From assembly GCA_013215465.1 (NCBI GenBank), contig JABSOW010000014.1:51936-115935 (forward strand): a DNA stretch of 64,000 nucleotides. The letters are read 5' to 3'. The translations under genes and the position numbers were made by a program. Below, piece by piece: positions 9,949 through 19,172 of the stretch. This DNA is from Colwellia sp. GTDB taxonomy: Bacteria > Pseudomonadota > Gammaproteobacteria > Enterobacterales > Alteromonadaceae. The notes under the pieces are model-generated. The model made no database searches and was not told where the DNA came from. It saw only the letters and a program-made list of their open reading frames with translations. The stretch's first letter is position 1. Each line of letters begins with the position of its first letter.

Positions 9949-10632
9949 ATGGCTGAGAAAGCAACTAATATTGAAACATCTACCCGCTTAAACCGTAACT
10001 TGTCTTTGTTGCACGCAGGCTCAACGGTCAGTATTGAAATTATTACTCCTGCCGGTCAACGGGGTAAATTTAGAACCTTTTTTATTGGTTATCTACCTAA
10101 AAAATATGTGCTAATTCAATTTCCAGAAAATAATAAGTTAGGCAAGTTTTCTCAACATATAACGCAAGGAATGGGCGTTACTGTACGTGGCTTGATTGAA
10201 GGGCATGAAGGAGCAGTACTCGCTTTTGTCAGTACCATTAAGCAAACCATATTAATGCCATCACGCATTATCGTGCTAGACTTTCCTCGTACGGTTGGCA
10301 TACAAAACTTACGCTCATCTATTCGTATCGAAACCCATATCCATGCCAAAGTAAAAATAGACCAAAATTATTGGCAAGCAACTATTACCAATTTGTCTAT
10401 TAGCGGTTGCCAGTTAAATATCGAAAATGGTGAAAAACTTTTATTATCAGAAAAGAAAATAATTGAAATTATTATTGAAGATAAGCAAGGTGGTAATAAT
10501 ATTAAGCTTAATGGCTCTGTCTGTAATTTAAAGCAGCAAGCAGATGGCTTGTCTTTTGGTATAAAATTCAGCACACAAAGTGATAAGCAAATAAGTCAGT
10601 TATTACTGAATACTATTACTTCACAATACTAG
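9949..10632 (+). CDS. PilZ-domain protein with YcgR-like N-terminal domain (putative c-di-GMP receptor)
   Basis: A 227-residue soluble protein. Residues about 15-105 resemble the YcgR/PilZN flavodoxin-like beta domain. The PilZ domain follows, with the c-di-GMP-binding pattern RxxxR (RSSIR, near 123-127) and NxSxxG (NLSISG, near 146-151). Proteins of this type sense c-di-GMP and affect motility or surface behaviour; the target here is unknown. It stands alone, convergent with xseA. Another c-di-GMP enzyme lies at about 41.3-43.3 kb. The family call is solid, the role is inferred. Confidence 0.8.
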   Translation: MAEKATNIETSTRLNRNLSLLHAGSTVSIEIITPAGQRGKFRTFFIGYLPKKYVLIQFPENNKLGKFSQHITQGMGVTVRGLIEGHEGAVLAFVSTIKQTILMPSRIIVLDFPRTVGIQNLRSSIRIETHIHAKVKIDQNYWQATITNLSISGCQLNIENGEKLLLSEKKIIEIIIEDKQGGNNIKLNGSVCNLKQQADGLSFGIKFSTQSDKQISQLLLNTITSQY

Positions 10633-10668
10633 TTTACTAGTACTCTCACCTCTAAAGTATTCCCACTT

Positions 10669-11991
10669 TTACAATACTTTGGCTTTAATCGAGCCATCAG
10701 TCACTTGTATCGTAATTTCATCGTTCAGTGTCACTTGTGCAATGGAATTGATCACTTTATTATCTTTATTTCGAGTAATGCTATAGCCGCGAGCAATCGT
10801 TGCTAATGGGCTTACCAATTGTATTTGCTCTATTAAATGCACAAAAGATTCACGCTTATGCTGTAAAGCATTTTGCATTGCATTTATTAATCTTTGTTTT
10901 TGTTGTTTTATTTGATTTTGCTGCTCAGTGATTACCTTTACCGGGGATAATTGTTGTAATCTTTGTTGTAATTGTTGTGGCTGTTGGGCTGATTGCACCA
11001 TTAACCGTTGTATTACGTTGGTTAATCGCAGACTCAACTCATCGTGTTTTTGTTGTTGTATCAATAATTGTTGTTCAGGATGAACTTGCACTAACCTATG
11101 GTGTAGGTGATGTTGTTGTTGCAGTAAATAAGTGTTTTTTCGGTTAATAGCATGAATGAGTCGTTGTTCAAATGTTGTTATTTTAGCTAATAATTCATTA
11201 CTGTCACTGGCTACCAACTCAGCTGCTGCTGACGGCGTAGCGGCACGTAAATCGGCGACATAATCACTTAATGTCGTATCAACTTCATGACCCACCGCAC
11301 TAATAATGGGTAAGTTACTATCATAAATCGCTTGTACTACCGACTCTTCATTGAACGGCCAAAGATCTTCTAAAGAGCCACCACCACGACCAACAATTAG
11401 TACATCGCATTCTTGTCGATTATTCGCTTGAACAATAGCATGGCAAATATCATTACTGGCATATTCTCCCTGAACTAGTGCGGGATAAATAATGACATTA
11501 ATGCTGGGGTTTCGACGCTTTAACACCGATAAAATATCTTTAACAGCAGCGCCAGTAGGTGAAGTGACTATACCTACACATTGAATGTGCTCAGGGATAG
11601 TTTGTTTATGGGCTTGTGAAAATACTCCAAGGGTATTGAGCTTATTTTTTAACTGTTCATATTGTTGACGTAGTAAGCCTTCACCGGCATCTTCCATTTG
11701 CTCAATAATTAATTGAAAATCACCTCTAGGCTCATACAAAGATACCTTGGCACGCACTAATACTTGTTGGCCATTACGTGGTTGCAACCTAACGCGACGA
11801 TTATTACCTTTAAACATGGCACAACGAACTTGAGATTTGCTGTCTTTAAGGGATAAATACCAATGACCGGAGCTAGCCGCAACAAAATTAGATATTTCAC
11901 CCGTTAGCCAAACGGTGTTGAGCTCGCTTTCTAAAATAAAACGAACTTTTTTGGTTAACTCACTTACTTGTAAAATGTGCTGTGTTGCCAT
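10669..11991 (-). CDS. xseA: exodeoxyribonuclease VII large subunit
   Basis: Catalytic subunit of the single-strand exonuclease VII. The N-terminal OB fold (VSELTKKVRFILESELNTVWLTGE, GHWYLSLKDSKSQVRCAMF) is followed by the nuclease domain with GRGGGSLEDLWPFNEE near 187-202. A long Gln-rich coiled-coil region (about 255-380, many QQ and LQQ runs) and the C-terminal LATIARGYSIT segment complete it. Length 440, normal. The small subunit gene xseB is not nearby. Divergent from guaB across a 223-bp gap in which no clear site was recognised. Confidence 0.96.
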   Translation of the reverse strand: MATQHILQVSELTKKVRFILESELNTVWLTGEISNFVAASSGHWYLSLKDSKSQVRCAMFKGNNRRVRLQPRNGQQVLVRAKVSLYEPRGDFQLIIEQMEDAGEGLLRQQYEQLKNKLNTLGVFSQAHKQTIPEHIQCVGIVTSPTGAAVKDILSVLKRRNPSINVIIYPALVQGEYASNDICHAIVQANNRQECDVLIVGRGGGSLEDLWPFNEESVVQAIYDSNLPIISAVGHEVDTTLSDYVADLRAATPSAAAELVASDSNELLAKITTFEQRLIHAINRKNTYLLQQQHHLHHRLVQVHPEQQLLIQQQKHDELSLRLTNVIQRLMVQSAQQPQQLQQRLQQLSPVKVITEQQNQIKQQKQRLINAMQNALQHKRESFVHLIEQIQLVSPLATIARGYSITRNKDNKVINSIAQVTLNDEITIQVTDGSIKAKVL

Positions 11992-12214
11992 AAAAAGAGC
12001 TGTTCAATCAGTTAAACCGTGTTGGAACAATAGTATATATAGATAAATTTTAATTAGGACATTTATTTTGCATCCACGAGTTAAAATAATAGTCTTTGAA
12101 AGGTAAATTTATGTTTACCTAATCAAATAAAACAGTTAAAATTCTGCCGCAATATTAAGTACTAACTTATACTACTTTAGTACAGACTTCACATCTAACT
12201 CTGGTGATATTGCG

Positions 12215-13687
12215 ATGTTACGAATTGCCCAAGAAGCGTTAACTTTTGACGATGTTCTACTAGTACCTGCTCATTCAACGGTACTACCTCATACAGCCGA
12301 TCTAAAAACCCGTTTAACCCGAAAAATCAATTTAAATGTACCTATGGTATCTGCATCTATGGATACAGTAACTGAAGCAAGCTTAGCTATTGTTTTAGCA
12401 CAAGAAGGTGGCTTAGGCTTTATTCATAAAAATATGACCATCGCTGAACAAGCGAACAATGTTTCGCAAGTTAAAAAGTATGAAAGTGGTATTGTCTCTG
12501 AGCCTAAAACTGTTTGTGCCTCCGATTCTATTGAACAGATCATGCGTAAAGCTGATGACCTAGGTTTTACCGGGTTCCCGGTGGTTGATAGTGAAAATAA
12601 CTTAGTGGGTATTATCACTGGCCGTGATTTACGTTTTGAAACTGACTTAACTAAGCCTGCATCAGCATTGATGACCACCAAAGAAAACTTAGTGACAGTG
12701 AAAGAAGGTGCTGCACGGGAAGAGATTTTAGGACTAATGCATGAAAACCGCATTGAAAAAATACTAGTCGTTGATAATACATTTAAATTAGTGGGTTTAA
12801 TTACTGCGAAAGACTATCAAAAAGCTGAAAACAAACCTAATGCTTGTAAAGATGAATTAGGTCGCTTGCGCGTTGGCGCTGCTGTTGGCGTTGGCGCTGG
12901 CACCGACGAGCGTATTGATGCATTGGTTGCTGCAGGGGTTGACGTATTATTAATTGATACTTCTCATGGCCATTCACAAGGCGTATTAGATCGAGTTAAA
13001 GAAACTCGCGATAAATACCCTGATTTACAAATTATAGCGGGTAACGTTGCCACTGGCGCTGGTGCGAAAGCAATGGCGGATGCTGGTGTTGATGCCGTTA
13101 AAGTAGGCATTGGCCCAGGTTCAATTTGTACCACACGTATTGTTACCGGTGTTGGTGTGCCACAATTAACAGCCATTTCAAATGCAGTTGAAGCATTGAA
13201 AGGTACGGGCATTCCAGTGATTGCTGATGGCGGAATTCGCTTTTCAGGTGATATTGCTAAAGCGTTAGTTGCTGGTGCGCATTGTGTCATGGTGGGTAGC
13301 ATGTTAGCGGGCACTGAAGAAGCGCCGGGTGAAGTTGAACTTTATCAAGGTCGTTATTATAAATCATACCGTGGTATGGGCTCTTTAGGGGCAATGAGCC
13401 AAAAAGAAGGTTCAAGTGATCGTTATTTCCAAAAATCTGATGGCGAAGCAGATAAATTAGTGCCTGAAGGTATTGAAGGTCGCGTTGCTTATAAAGGCCC
13501 GGTATCAGCAATTATTCATCAGCAAATGGGCGGTTTACGCTCATCTATGGGCTTAACTGGCTGTAAAGATATTGAGACTATGCGCAGTAAACCTGAGTTT
13601 ATGAAAATAACGTCAGCCGGTATGGGTGAGTCACATGTACACGACGTAACCATCACTAAAGAAGCCCCTAACTACCGTACAGGCTAA
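12215..13687 (+). CDS. guaB: inosine-5'-monophosphate dehydrogenase
   Basis: Oxidises IMP to XMP with NAD+, the committed step to GMP. A TIM barrel is interrupted by two CBS domains (about residues 93-205). The catalytic loop GPGSICTTR places the nucleophilic cysteine at residue 305. The IMP-binding stretch DGGIRFSGD and the flap ([10 protein letters not shown]) are present. At 490 residues it is a normal length. guaA follows 227 bp later with a hairpin and a dispersed repeat between, so the two genes may be only partly co-transcribed. Confidence 0.98.
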   Translation: MLRIAQEALTFDDVLLVPAHSTVLPHTADLKTRLTRKINLNVPMVSASMDTVTEASLAIVLAQEGGLGFIHKNMTIAEQANNVSQVKKYESGIVSEPKTVCASDSIEQIMRKADDLGFTGFPVVDSENNLVGIITGRDLRFETDLTKPASALMTTKENLVTVKEGAAREEILGLMHENRIEKILVVDNTFKLVGLITAKDYQKAENKPNACKDELGRLRVGAAVGVGAGTDERIDALVAAGVDVLLIDTSHGHSQGVLDRVKETRDKYPDLQIIAGNVATGAGAKAMADAGVDAVKVGIGPGSICTTRIVTGVGVPQLTAISNAVEALKGTGIPVIADGGIRFSGDIAKALVAGAHCVMVGSMLAGTEEAPGEVELYQGRYYKSYRGMGSLGAMSQKEGSSDRYFQKSDGEADKLVPEGIEGRVAYKGPVSAIIHQQMGGLRSSMGLTGCKDIETMRSKPEFMKITSAGMGESHVHDVTITKEAPNYRTG

Positions 13688-13722
13688 TTTTACTTTGTAG
13701 TTTTGACGATAACGGCATCAGA

Positions 13723-13766
13723 AGTGCTCATTGACTAGCGTCAACTCCGCGCTTCTTCTTTGTTCT
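13723..13766 (+). repeat. dispersed intergenic repeat, copy 1
   Basis: Core of the form GTGCTCATTGACTAGCGTCA followed by ACTCCGCGC, related to copies at 15537 and 29534. All three lie just downstream of a gene in the gene's direction. The centre (TTGAC-TAG-CGTCAA) can fold into a short hairpin. Family identity unknown. Confidence 0.7.
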
Positions 13767-13825
13767 TGTAATAACTAGCTTCGAACTAAACTATTCTTAA
13801 TTATAATTAAGAGATAAAAAATTCA

Positions 13826-13862
13826 AACACCTTGAACTATGTAAAGTTCGAGGTGTTGTTAT
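13826..13862 (+). terminator. hairpin between guaB and guaA
   Basis: ACACCTTGAACT pairs with AGTTCGAGGTGT (12 bp, one G-T) around a 5-base loop. Only a weak T run follows (TTGTTATTTAT), so it could be a terminator or attenuator for guaB transcripts. Confidence 0.55.
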
Positions 13863-13914
13863 TTATAACCATACCTTTAAGTAAACCTTTTAGGTAAATA
13901 GTAGGAAAACAAAC

Positions 13915-15492
13915 ATGAGTAAAAACATTCATGATCACCGCATACTGATTTTAGATTTTGGTTCACAATACACCCAGCTTATTGCTCGTCGTGTACGTGA
14001 AATAGGCGTTTACTGTGAACTTTGGTCATGGGATGTGACTGAAGCGCAAATCAAAGAGTTTAACCCAACAGGGATTATTCTTGCTGGTGGTCCAGAGTCT
14101 GTAACGGAAGCTAATTCACCTCGTGCCCCTGAATATGTGTTTACCGCAAATGTACCAGTGTTAGGTATTTGTTACGGCATGCAAACCATGGCTGAGCAAC
14201 TTGGCGGTAGTGTACAAAGTTCTGAGCATAAGGAATTTGGTTATGCTGCGGTTGAAGTAGTAACTAAATCTGCTTTGTTTAATGCGATTGAAGATAGTGT
14301 TTCAGACAATGGTAATGCTTTGTTAGACGTTTGGATGAGCCATGGCGATAAAGTATCAGCTATTCCAGCAGGCTTTGTTACCGTTGCTAAAACTGATAGC
14401 TGTGCTTTTGCGGCGATGGCCAACGAAGATAAGCAATTCTACGGCGTACAATTTCACCCAGAAGTAACGCACACTAAGCAAGGTATGCGTATTTTAGAGC
14501 ACTTTGTTGTTGATATTTGTCAGTGTGAAAAACTATGGACTTCAGCGACTATCATCGAAGATGCTATCGCTAAAATGAAAGCGCAAATTGGTGACGATGA
14601 AGTTATCTTAGGCCTATCTGGTGGTGTTGATTCATCGGTAGTTGCCATGTTATTACAGCGTGCTATTGGCGATAAACTTACCTGTGTTTTCGTTGATAAC
14701 GGCTTACTTCGTTTAGATGAAGGCAAGCAAGTGATGGATATGTTTGGCGATCATTTTGGTTTGAAAATTATTCACGTTAAAGCCGAAGATAGATTCTTAG
14801 ATAAATTAGCCGATGAAAGTGATCCAGAGAAAAAACGTAAGATCATTGGTGGTGTTTTTATTGATGTTTTTGATGAAGAGTCAAAGAAACTTAAAAATGC
14901 CAAATGGTTAGCACAAGGGACTATCTATCCTGATGTTATCGAGTCAGCAGCTTCTGCTACCGGTAAAGCCCACGTGATCAAGTCGCACCATAATGTTGGT
15001 GGTTTACCTGATGATATGGAGCTTGGTTTAGTTGAACCTTTACGTGAATTATTTAAAGATGAAGTACGTAAAATTGGTTTAGAGCTGGGTTTACCATATG
15101 ACATGCTTTACCGTCACCCATTTCCTGGACCTGGGTTAGGGGTGCGTATTTTAGGTGCAGTGAAAAAAGAATACTGTGATTTATTACGCCGCGCTGATGC
15201 GATTTTCATTGAAGAATTACACAAACATGACTTATACCAAAAAGTAAGCCAAGCGTTTACCGTATTTTTACCGGTGCGTTCAGTCGGCGTTATGGGCGAT
15301 GCCCGTAAATACGACTGGGTAGTTAGCTTACGTTGTGTTGAAACGATTGATTTTATGACCGCCCGTTGGTCACATTTACCTTATGATTTCTTAGGGTTAG
15401 TTTCTAACCGTATTATCAACGAGGTTGATGGCATTTCTCGCGTTGTTTACGACATTTCCGGCAAACCACCTGCCACAATAGAATGGGAGTAA
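13915..15492 (+). CDS. guaA: GMP synthase (glutamine-hydrolysing)
   Basis: Converts XMP to GMP with glutamine and ATP. The N-terminal class I amidotransferase domain has its nucleophile in GICYGMQTM (Cys 86) and its His/Glu in QFHPEVTH. The ATP pyrophosphatase domain carries the PP-loop LSGGVDSSV near residues 231-239. The C-terminal dimerisation domain ends in the family-typical PPATIEWE. At 525 residues it is the expected length. Confidence 0.98.
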   Translation: MSKNIHDHRILILDFGSQYTQLIARRVREIGVYCELWSWDVTEAQIKEFNPTGIILAGGPESVTEANSPRAPEYVFTANVPVLGICYGMQTMAEQLGGSVQSSEHKEFGYAAVEVVTKSALFNAIEDSVSDNGNALLDVWMSHGDKVSAIPAGFVTVAKTDSCAFAAMANEDKQFYGVQFHPEVTHTKQGMRILEHFVVDICQCEKLWTSATIIEDAIAKMKAQIGDDEVILGLSGGVDSSVVAMLLQRAIGDKLTCVFVDNGLLRLDEGKQVMDMFGDHFGLKIIHVKAEDRFLDKLADESDPEKKRKIIGGVFIDVFDEESKKLKNAKWLAQGTIYPDVIESAASATGKAHVIKSHHNVGGLPDDMELGLVEPLRELFKDEVRKIGLELGLPYDMLYRHPFPGPGLGVRILGAVKKEYCDLLRRADAIFIEELHKHDLYQKVSQAFTVFLPVRSVGVMGDARKYDWVVSLRCVETIDFMTARWSHLPYDFLGLVSNRIINEVDGISRVVYDISGKPPATIEWE

Positions 15493-15536
15493 TTTAGTTT
15501 TAGACTTGTTAAATCGAACAACTTCGTTGCCAACTG

Positions 15537-15583
15537 TACTCACTGACTAGCGTCTGCTCCGTGCGCTTTCCTAGAGTTTGAAC
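15537..15583 (+). repeat. dispersed intergenic repeat, copy 2
   Basis: GTACTCACTGACTAGCGTCT then GCTCCGTGCGCTTTCC, related to copies at 13723 and 29534. It sits 45 bp after guaA and before its terminator. Confidence 0.7.
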
Positions 15584-15620
15584 GATTTTCCGTCGCCTAA
15601 TGATTAAATTCAATTTTTAT

Positions 15621-15657
15621 AAAACCCCAATGGTTGAAATACCTTGGGGTTTTTTTC
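15621..15657 (+). terminator. rho-independent terminator of guaA
   Basis: AAAACCCCAA-TGG pairs with CC-TTGGGGTTTT around a short loop and is followed by seven T residues. The placement about 130 bp after guaA fits the end of the gua transcript. Confidence 0.85.
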
Positions 15658-15767
15658 TGTTATTTTTCTGCTTTCCTGGGTAGGCAAAGAAACTATTAAA
15701 ATCCGTGTTTTTTGTGACAATTTATCCTCTTCAGCGGTAACTCCTTTGTAGTGCTGAAATTACTTAC

Positions 15768-17753
15768 TTATACTAAAAACTTAGCCGCTAATTTTTCAAG
15801 GTTATTCGCTATCTCTACTTGTTCGTTAGATGCCAGAGATACATCTTGTGCTCCTGATGTTACTTCAGCAGATTTTTTATCTATATCATTGACATTTTTA
15901 TTGATTTCTTCTGTAACACTCACTTGCTCTTCTGCTGCTGTCGCAATTTGTTCTATCATTAAATTGATATCAGAGACCGCCGTTACGATACCTGTGAGTG
16001 ATAATTCAATTTGATGTGCACCATCAATACTTTCATCTGCTCGTTTTTGAGTGGCTATTGCCATCGTGTTGGCATGGTTGGCTTCACTTTGTAATTGATT
16101 GATAATTTCTTCAATTTCAATGGTAGAGTCTTGGGTGCGTTGAGCTAACGTTCTAACTTCATCGGCTACCACGGCAAAGCCTCGACCCTGATCCCCTGCT
16201 CTTGCCGCTTCTATTGCTGCATTTAGGGCAAGTAGGTTAGTTTGATCAGCAATACCTTTAATCACACCAATAACATTTGATATATTAGTTGTGGTTGAAT
16301 GCAGCCCAGAGATAACAGAACCTATTTCAGATACTTCTGATGCTAAACTATTAATGGCAGCTAAAGAATTCCCTACAACAGTTTGGCTTTCTATCGCTTT
16401 AGCATTCACTTGATGTGTCGATGACATCGCCTGATTCGCATTGCGAGATACTTCTTGTACCGTTGCTGACATTTCCTCGATTGCTGTTGCAATTTGGGCA
16501 GTTTCATCGCGTTGCTGCTGTAGACTAGTGACATTATTATTAACAATGATAGATGATTGTTGTGCGGAAGCCGCAAGAGAAACGCTATTATTTTTTATTT
16601 CAGTAATAGCATGAGAAAAGGTGTTTAGTGTTTTATTTAATCCTTTGGCAATATTACCTAATTCATCGGTACCAAAAACCCTTGCCTGTATTGTTAAATC
16701 ATTATTTTCAGTGACTTTTTCCATTGTTATTGAGATTTCTTTCAGCTGTTTAATTAAATTTGCCAAAATAATGTAAATAATAAAAATAGTGAGAGTAAAA
16801 GTTAAAATGATAATAACTAAATCAGCGATAACATTGTTATTTGCTTTATTAAGTAGTGTTTCGATATCAGCAATGAACTCATCAGCAACTGCATTTTCAA
16901 TCTCTTTTAGTAAGTTTATGCGTGCCGTAGCATTTTTAAACCATATTCCAGCATCAACATTAAAAGGACCATTTTGACCTACAGATACGGCTATCTCTCT
17001 CATTCGGTTGACTTCCACTACCGCAGCATTTGTTAATGTATTTTTATAAGCATTTACATTTTTTAATGATGCTTTAGCAGTAAATTGTTCCAAATAACTA
17101 TCTTGTAAAGCCACTAGATTAATAAATTTTTGAAAGGCTGCTCGGGTAAAGGCATCTTTTGCAAAACTACCACTCGCAACTGCGCGCTCTATACCAGCTC
17201 GCTCTTTAGCTTCTAAAAAAGCATAATACGAAATGGCATTACCAACTGTTTCTGTTGGGCTAATGACTGAAAGGAAACTAGTTAAGCTGAGCATATGATG
17301 ATGTTGAGTAGTGTAGTAACTAATAGCCTTAGTTAGTGGGATTGATAAATCATCTGAACTAGCTCTGATGCTATCTAATTTTAATAATCCACTTTGAATC
17401 GTTGAAAGAATCTTATTCACATTCTCATGACTAGAAGAAAAGTTTTTTAACTTTTTATTTAAGTTTATATGCGCTTGATTGGTAAGCTTACGTTGCTCTT
17501 TTAGCTCATCAGAAAATTTATCTCCTTTACTGCCAAGATATACAGCAGTGGCGCCACGCTCTTTTTGTAACTCATGAACAAGTGCATTATTAGCGACCGT
17601 TAGGGAAATAAGTTCTTGAATATTTTCAAGCTGTCCTTGCTTTGATGTTAACGCATTTAAGTTACTTAAACTAAAATACGATGTTGCTAAAAGTGGTATT
17701 AACACCAGTAATATTAATTTTTGTTTAAACACTAAATTATTTAGTAAGTTCAT
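15768..17753 (-). CDS. methyl-accepting chemotaxis protein with NIT-type sensor domain
   Basis: Transmembrane chemoreceptor of 661 residues. An N-terminal helix (about 10-29) is followed by a periplasmic NIT domain with the hallmark [18 protein letters not shown] near residues 55-73. A second membrane helix lies near 300-325, followed by a HAMP linker. The cytoplasmic signalling tip is conserved ([20 protein letters not shown] and [20 protein letters not shown]). NIT domains are linked to nitrate/nitrite sensing in some proteins, which would suit the nitrite reductase cluster 10 kb away; the ligand here is inference. The long promoter gap holds no recognised site. Confidence 0.92.
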   Translation of the reverse strand: MNLLNNLVFKQKLILLVLIPLLATSYFSLSNLNALTSKQGQLENIQELISLTVANNALVHELQKERGATAVYLGSKGDKFSDELKEQRKLTNQAHINLNKKLKNFSSSHENVNKILSTIQSGLLKLDSIRASSDDLSIPLTKAISYYTTQHHHMLSLTSFLSVISPTETVGNAISYYAFLEAKERAGIERAVASGSFAKDAFTRAAFQKFINLVALQDSYLEQFTAKASLKNVNAYKNTLTNAAVVEVNRMREIAVSVGQNGPFNVDAGIWFKNATARINLLKEIENAVADEFIADIETLLNKANNNVIADLVIIILTFTLTIFIIYIILANLIKQLKEISITMEKVTENNDLTIQARVFGTDELGNIAKGLNKTLNTFSHAITEIKNNSVSLAASAQQSSIIVNNNVTSLQQQRDETAQIATAIEEMSATVQEVSRNANQAMSSTHQVNAKAIESQTVVGNSLAAINSLASEVSEIGSVISGLHSTTTNISNVIGVIKGIADQTNLLALNAAIEAARAGDQGRGFAVVADEVRTLAQRTQDSTIEIEEIINQLQSEANHANTMAIATQKRADESIDGAHQIELSLTGIVTAVSDINLMIEQIATAAEEQVSVTEEINKNVNDIDKKSAEVTSGAQDVSLASNEQVEIANNLEKLAAKFLV

Positions 17754-18170
17754 AATGTCTCTTTTAAGTATATTGACAGAGATTTAGACAGCAAAGAAAA
17801 CTATAAATTAGCAACCTTTACCCACTTCAGTATTGATTAAAAAGGTTTATCCATTGAAAATCAATAGTTTTTTATTTTTATTGCAGATATTCTCAATAAT
17901 AAATGACTTAAGATTTTTACAATTTTAATTGACCGTTACAACTATTTTCCTTAAATAGCAAAGGTAGCGCTACTGGTAAGTTAACAGGTTTAGCATGGAT
18001 CGGTTGCCGCTTAGGGTAAACATGGAATAATAACGATAAATACATGAATTATTTCTACGCCATTCAGTTATCGATAATATAAAGTATACCCCCGTGTTAC
18101 CTCCTGAAACTCGCATCTTGAAGTGGCTTGGGTATATAATGAAAAAAATAATTATTATAAGGAATTCACC
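17754..18170. other. divergent intergenic region between the chemoreceptor and the DUF2959 lipoprotein gene
   Basis: About 420 bp, AT-rich, no gene seen. It contains one copy of the CTCGCATCTTGAAGTGGCTT repeat (18103-18137), immediately upstream of the AAGGA ribosome site of the following gene. No confident promoter or operator could be read. Confidence 0.6.
18103..18137 (+). repeat. dispersed GCATCTTGARGTGG repeat, single arm
   Basis: CTGAAACTCGCATCTTGAAG then TGGCTTGGGTATA. Nearly the same stretch occurs at 31901-31937, and both arms of a 25-bp hairpin version occur at 62741-62798. Confidence 0.7.
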
Positions 18171-18818
18171 GTGTTGAAGTTTAGTCAAACGCTATGCGTG
18201 ATTATCAGTATTTTTACGTTAGCATCATGCTCTAGTGCCTATTATTCAGCCATGGAAAAAATAGGAATTCACAAGCGTGACATCATGGTTGATCGTGTCG
18301 TTGACGCCAAAGAATCACAGCAAGAGGCTCAAGCGCAATTTAAATCAGCATTAGCAGAAATGACGGCCTTAATTAACTTTGATGGCGGCGACCTTGAAAG
18401 CCAATACCATGTCATTCAAGAGCAGTATGAAGACTCTAAAGAAGCGGCTGAGCATGTCAGTTCACGTATTGAAAAAATAGAAGATGTCGCAGATGCTTTA
18501 TTTGACGAATGGCAAGATGAAATAAAACAGATTTCGAGTACTAACCTAAAAAGACAAAGCGCAATTACATTAAGAGAAACACAACGTCGTTATCAGTCAT
18601 TAATTAAGTCTATGCGCAAAGCTGAAAGTAAAATGGCACCTGTTTTATCAGCACTAAAAGACAATAGTCTATTTTTAAAGCATAACTTAAATGCTAAAGC
18701 GGTTGGTGCATTACAAGGTGAAATGGTTTCAATTAAAAAAGATGTTAGCGCACTGATTAAAGAAATGAATTTAGCCATTGAACAATCACAAAAATTTATT
18801 GATATGTTGGAGAAATAA
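18171..18818 (+). CDS. DUF2959 family lipoprotein
   Basis: Start chosen at GTG 18171 because AAGGA lies just upstream and it yields a compact lipoprotein signal ([20 protein letters not shown], Cys at position 20). The longer ATG frame at 18123 would put 16 charged and aromatic residues before the signal and overlaps a dispersed repeat. The mature 195 residues are almost entirely helical/coiled coil ([20 protein letters not shown]). The family is common in marine gammaproteobacteria and its function is unknown. A RidA gene begins 2 bp after the stop, so they are probably co-expressed. Confidence 0.82.
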   Translation: MLKFSQTLCVIISIFTLASCSSAYYSAMEKIGIHKRDIMVDRVVDAKESQQEAQAQFKSALAEMTALINFDGGDLESQYHVIQEQYEDSKEAAEHVSSRIEKIEDVADALFDEWQDEIKQISSTNLKRQSAITLRETQRRYQSLIKSMRKAESKMAPVLSALKDNSLFLKHNLNAKAVGALQGEMVSIKKDVSALIKEMNLAIEQSQKFIDMLEK

Positions 18819-18820
18819 TA

Positions 18821-19171
18821 ATGTCTATTGAAAGACAAGAAACAAAACAACGCATGAGTCGTATCGTCAAACATAACGGTACCATCTATTTATGCGGTCA
18901 AGTTGCCGCTGATGCCACCAAAGATATTACCGAGCAGACACAAACCATGCTTGATAAAGTTGATACGCTATTAATACAAGCGGGTAGTGACAGAGAGCAT
19001 ATCTTATCGGCAACCATTTATGTTAAAGACATGAGTTATTTCGCTGATATGAACGCGGTATGGGATGCTTGGGTACCAGAAGGGTTTGCACCAGCGCGTG
19101 CTTGCGTTGCCGCTAAAATGGCAAGAGAAGCATTATTGGTTGAGATTTCAGTAGTGGCGGCAGAAAGTTAA
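18821..19171 (+). CDS. RidA/YjgF family protein
   Basis: 116-residue chorismate-mutase-like fold. RidA proteins hydrolyse reactive enamines/imines; this one resembles the YoaB-like branch. Visible family features are [39 protein letters not shown] and the [18 protein letters not shown] strand containing the substrate-binding Arg. Tight spacing to the DUF2959 gene upstream (2 bp) and the helicase gene downstream (1 bp) suggests an operon of functionally unrelated genes. The exact substrate cannot be told. Confidence 0.88.
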   Translation: MSIERQETKQRMSRIVKHNGTIYLCGQVAADATKDITEQTQTMLDKVDTLLIQAGSDREHILSATIYVKDMSYFADMNAVWDAWVPEGFAPARACVAAKMAREALLVEISVVAAES

Positions 19172-19172
19172 A

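Noticed and set aside
15751..16014. 87-residue plus-strand frame opposite the NIT chemoreceptor
   Set aside because: Antisense shadow of a strongly conserved domain; low-complexity Ser/Thr/Cys translation.
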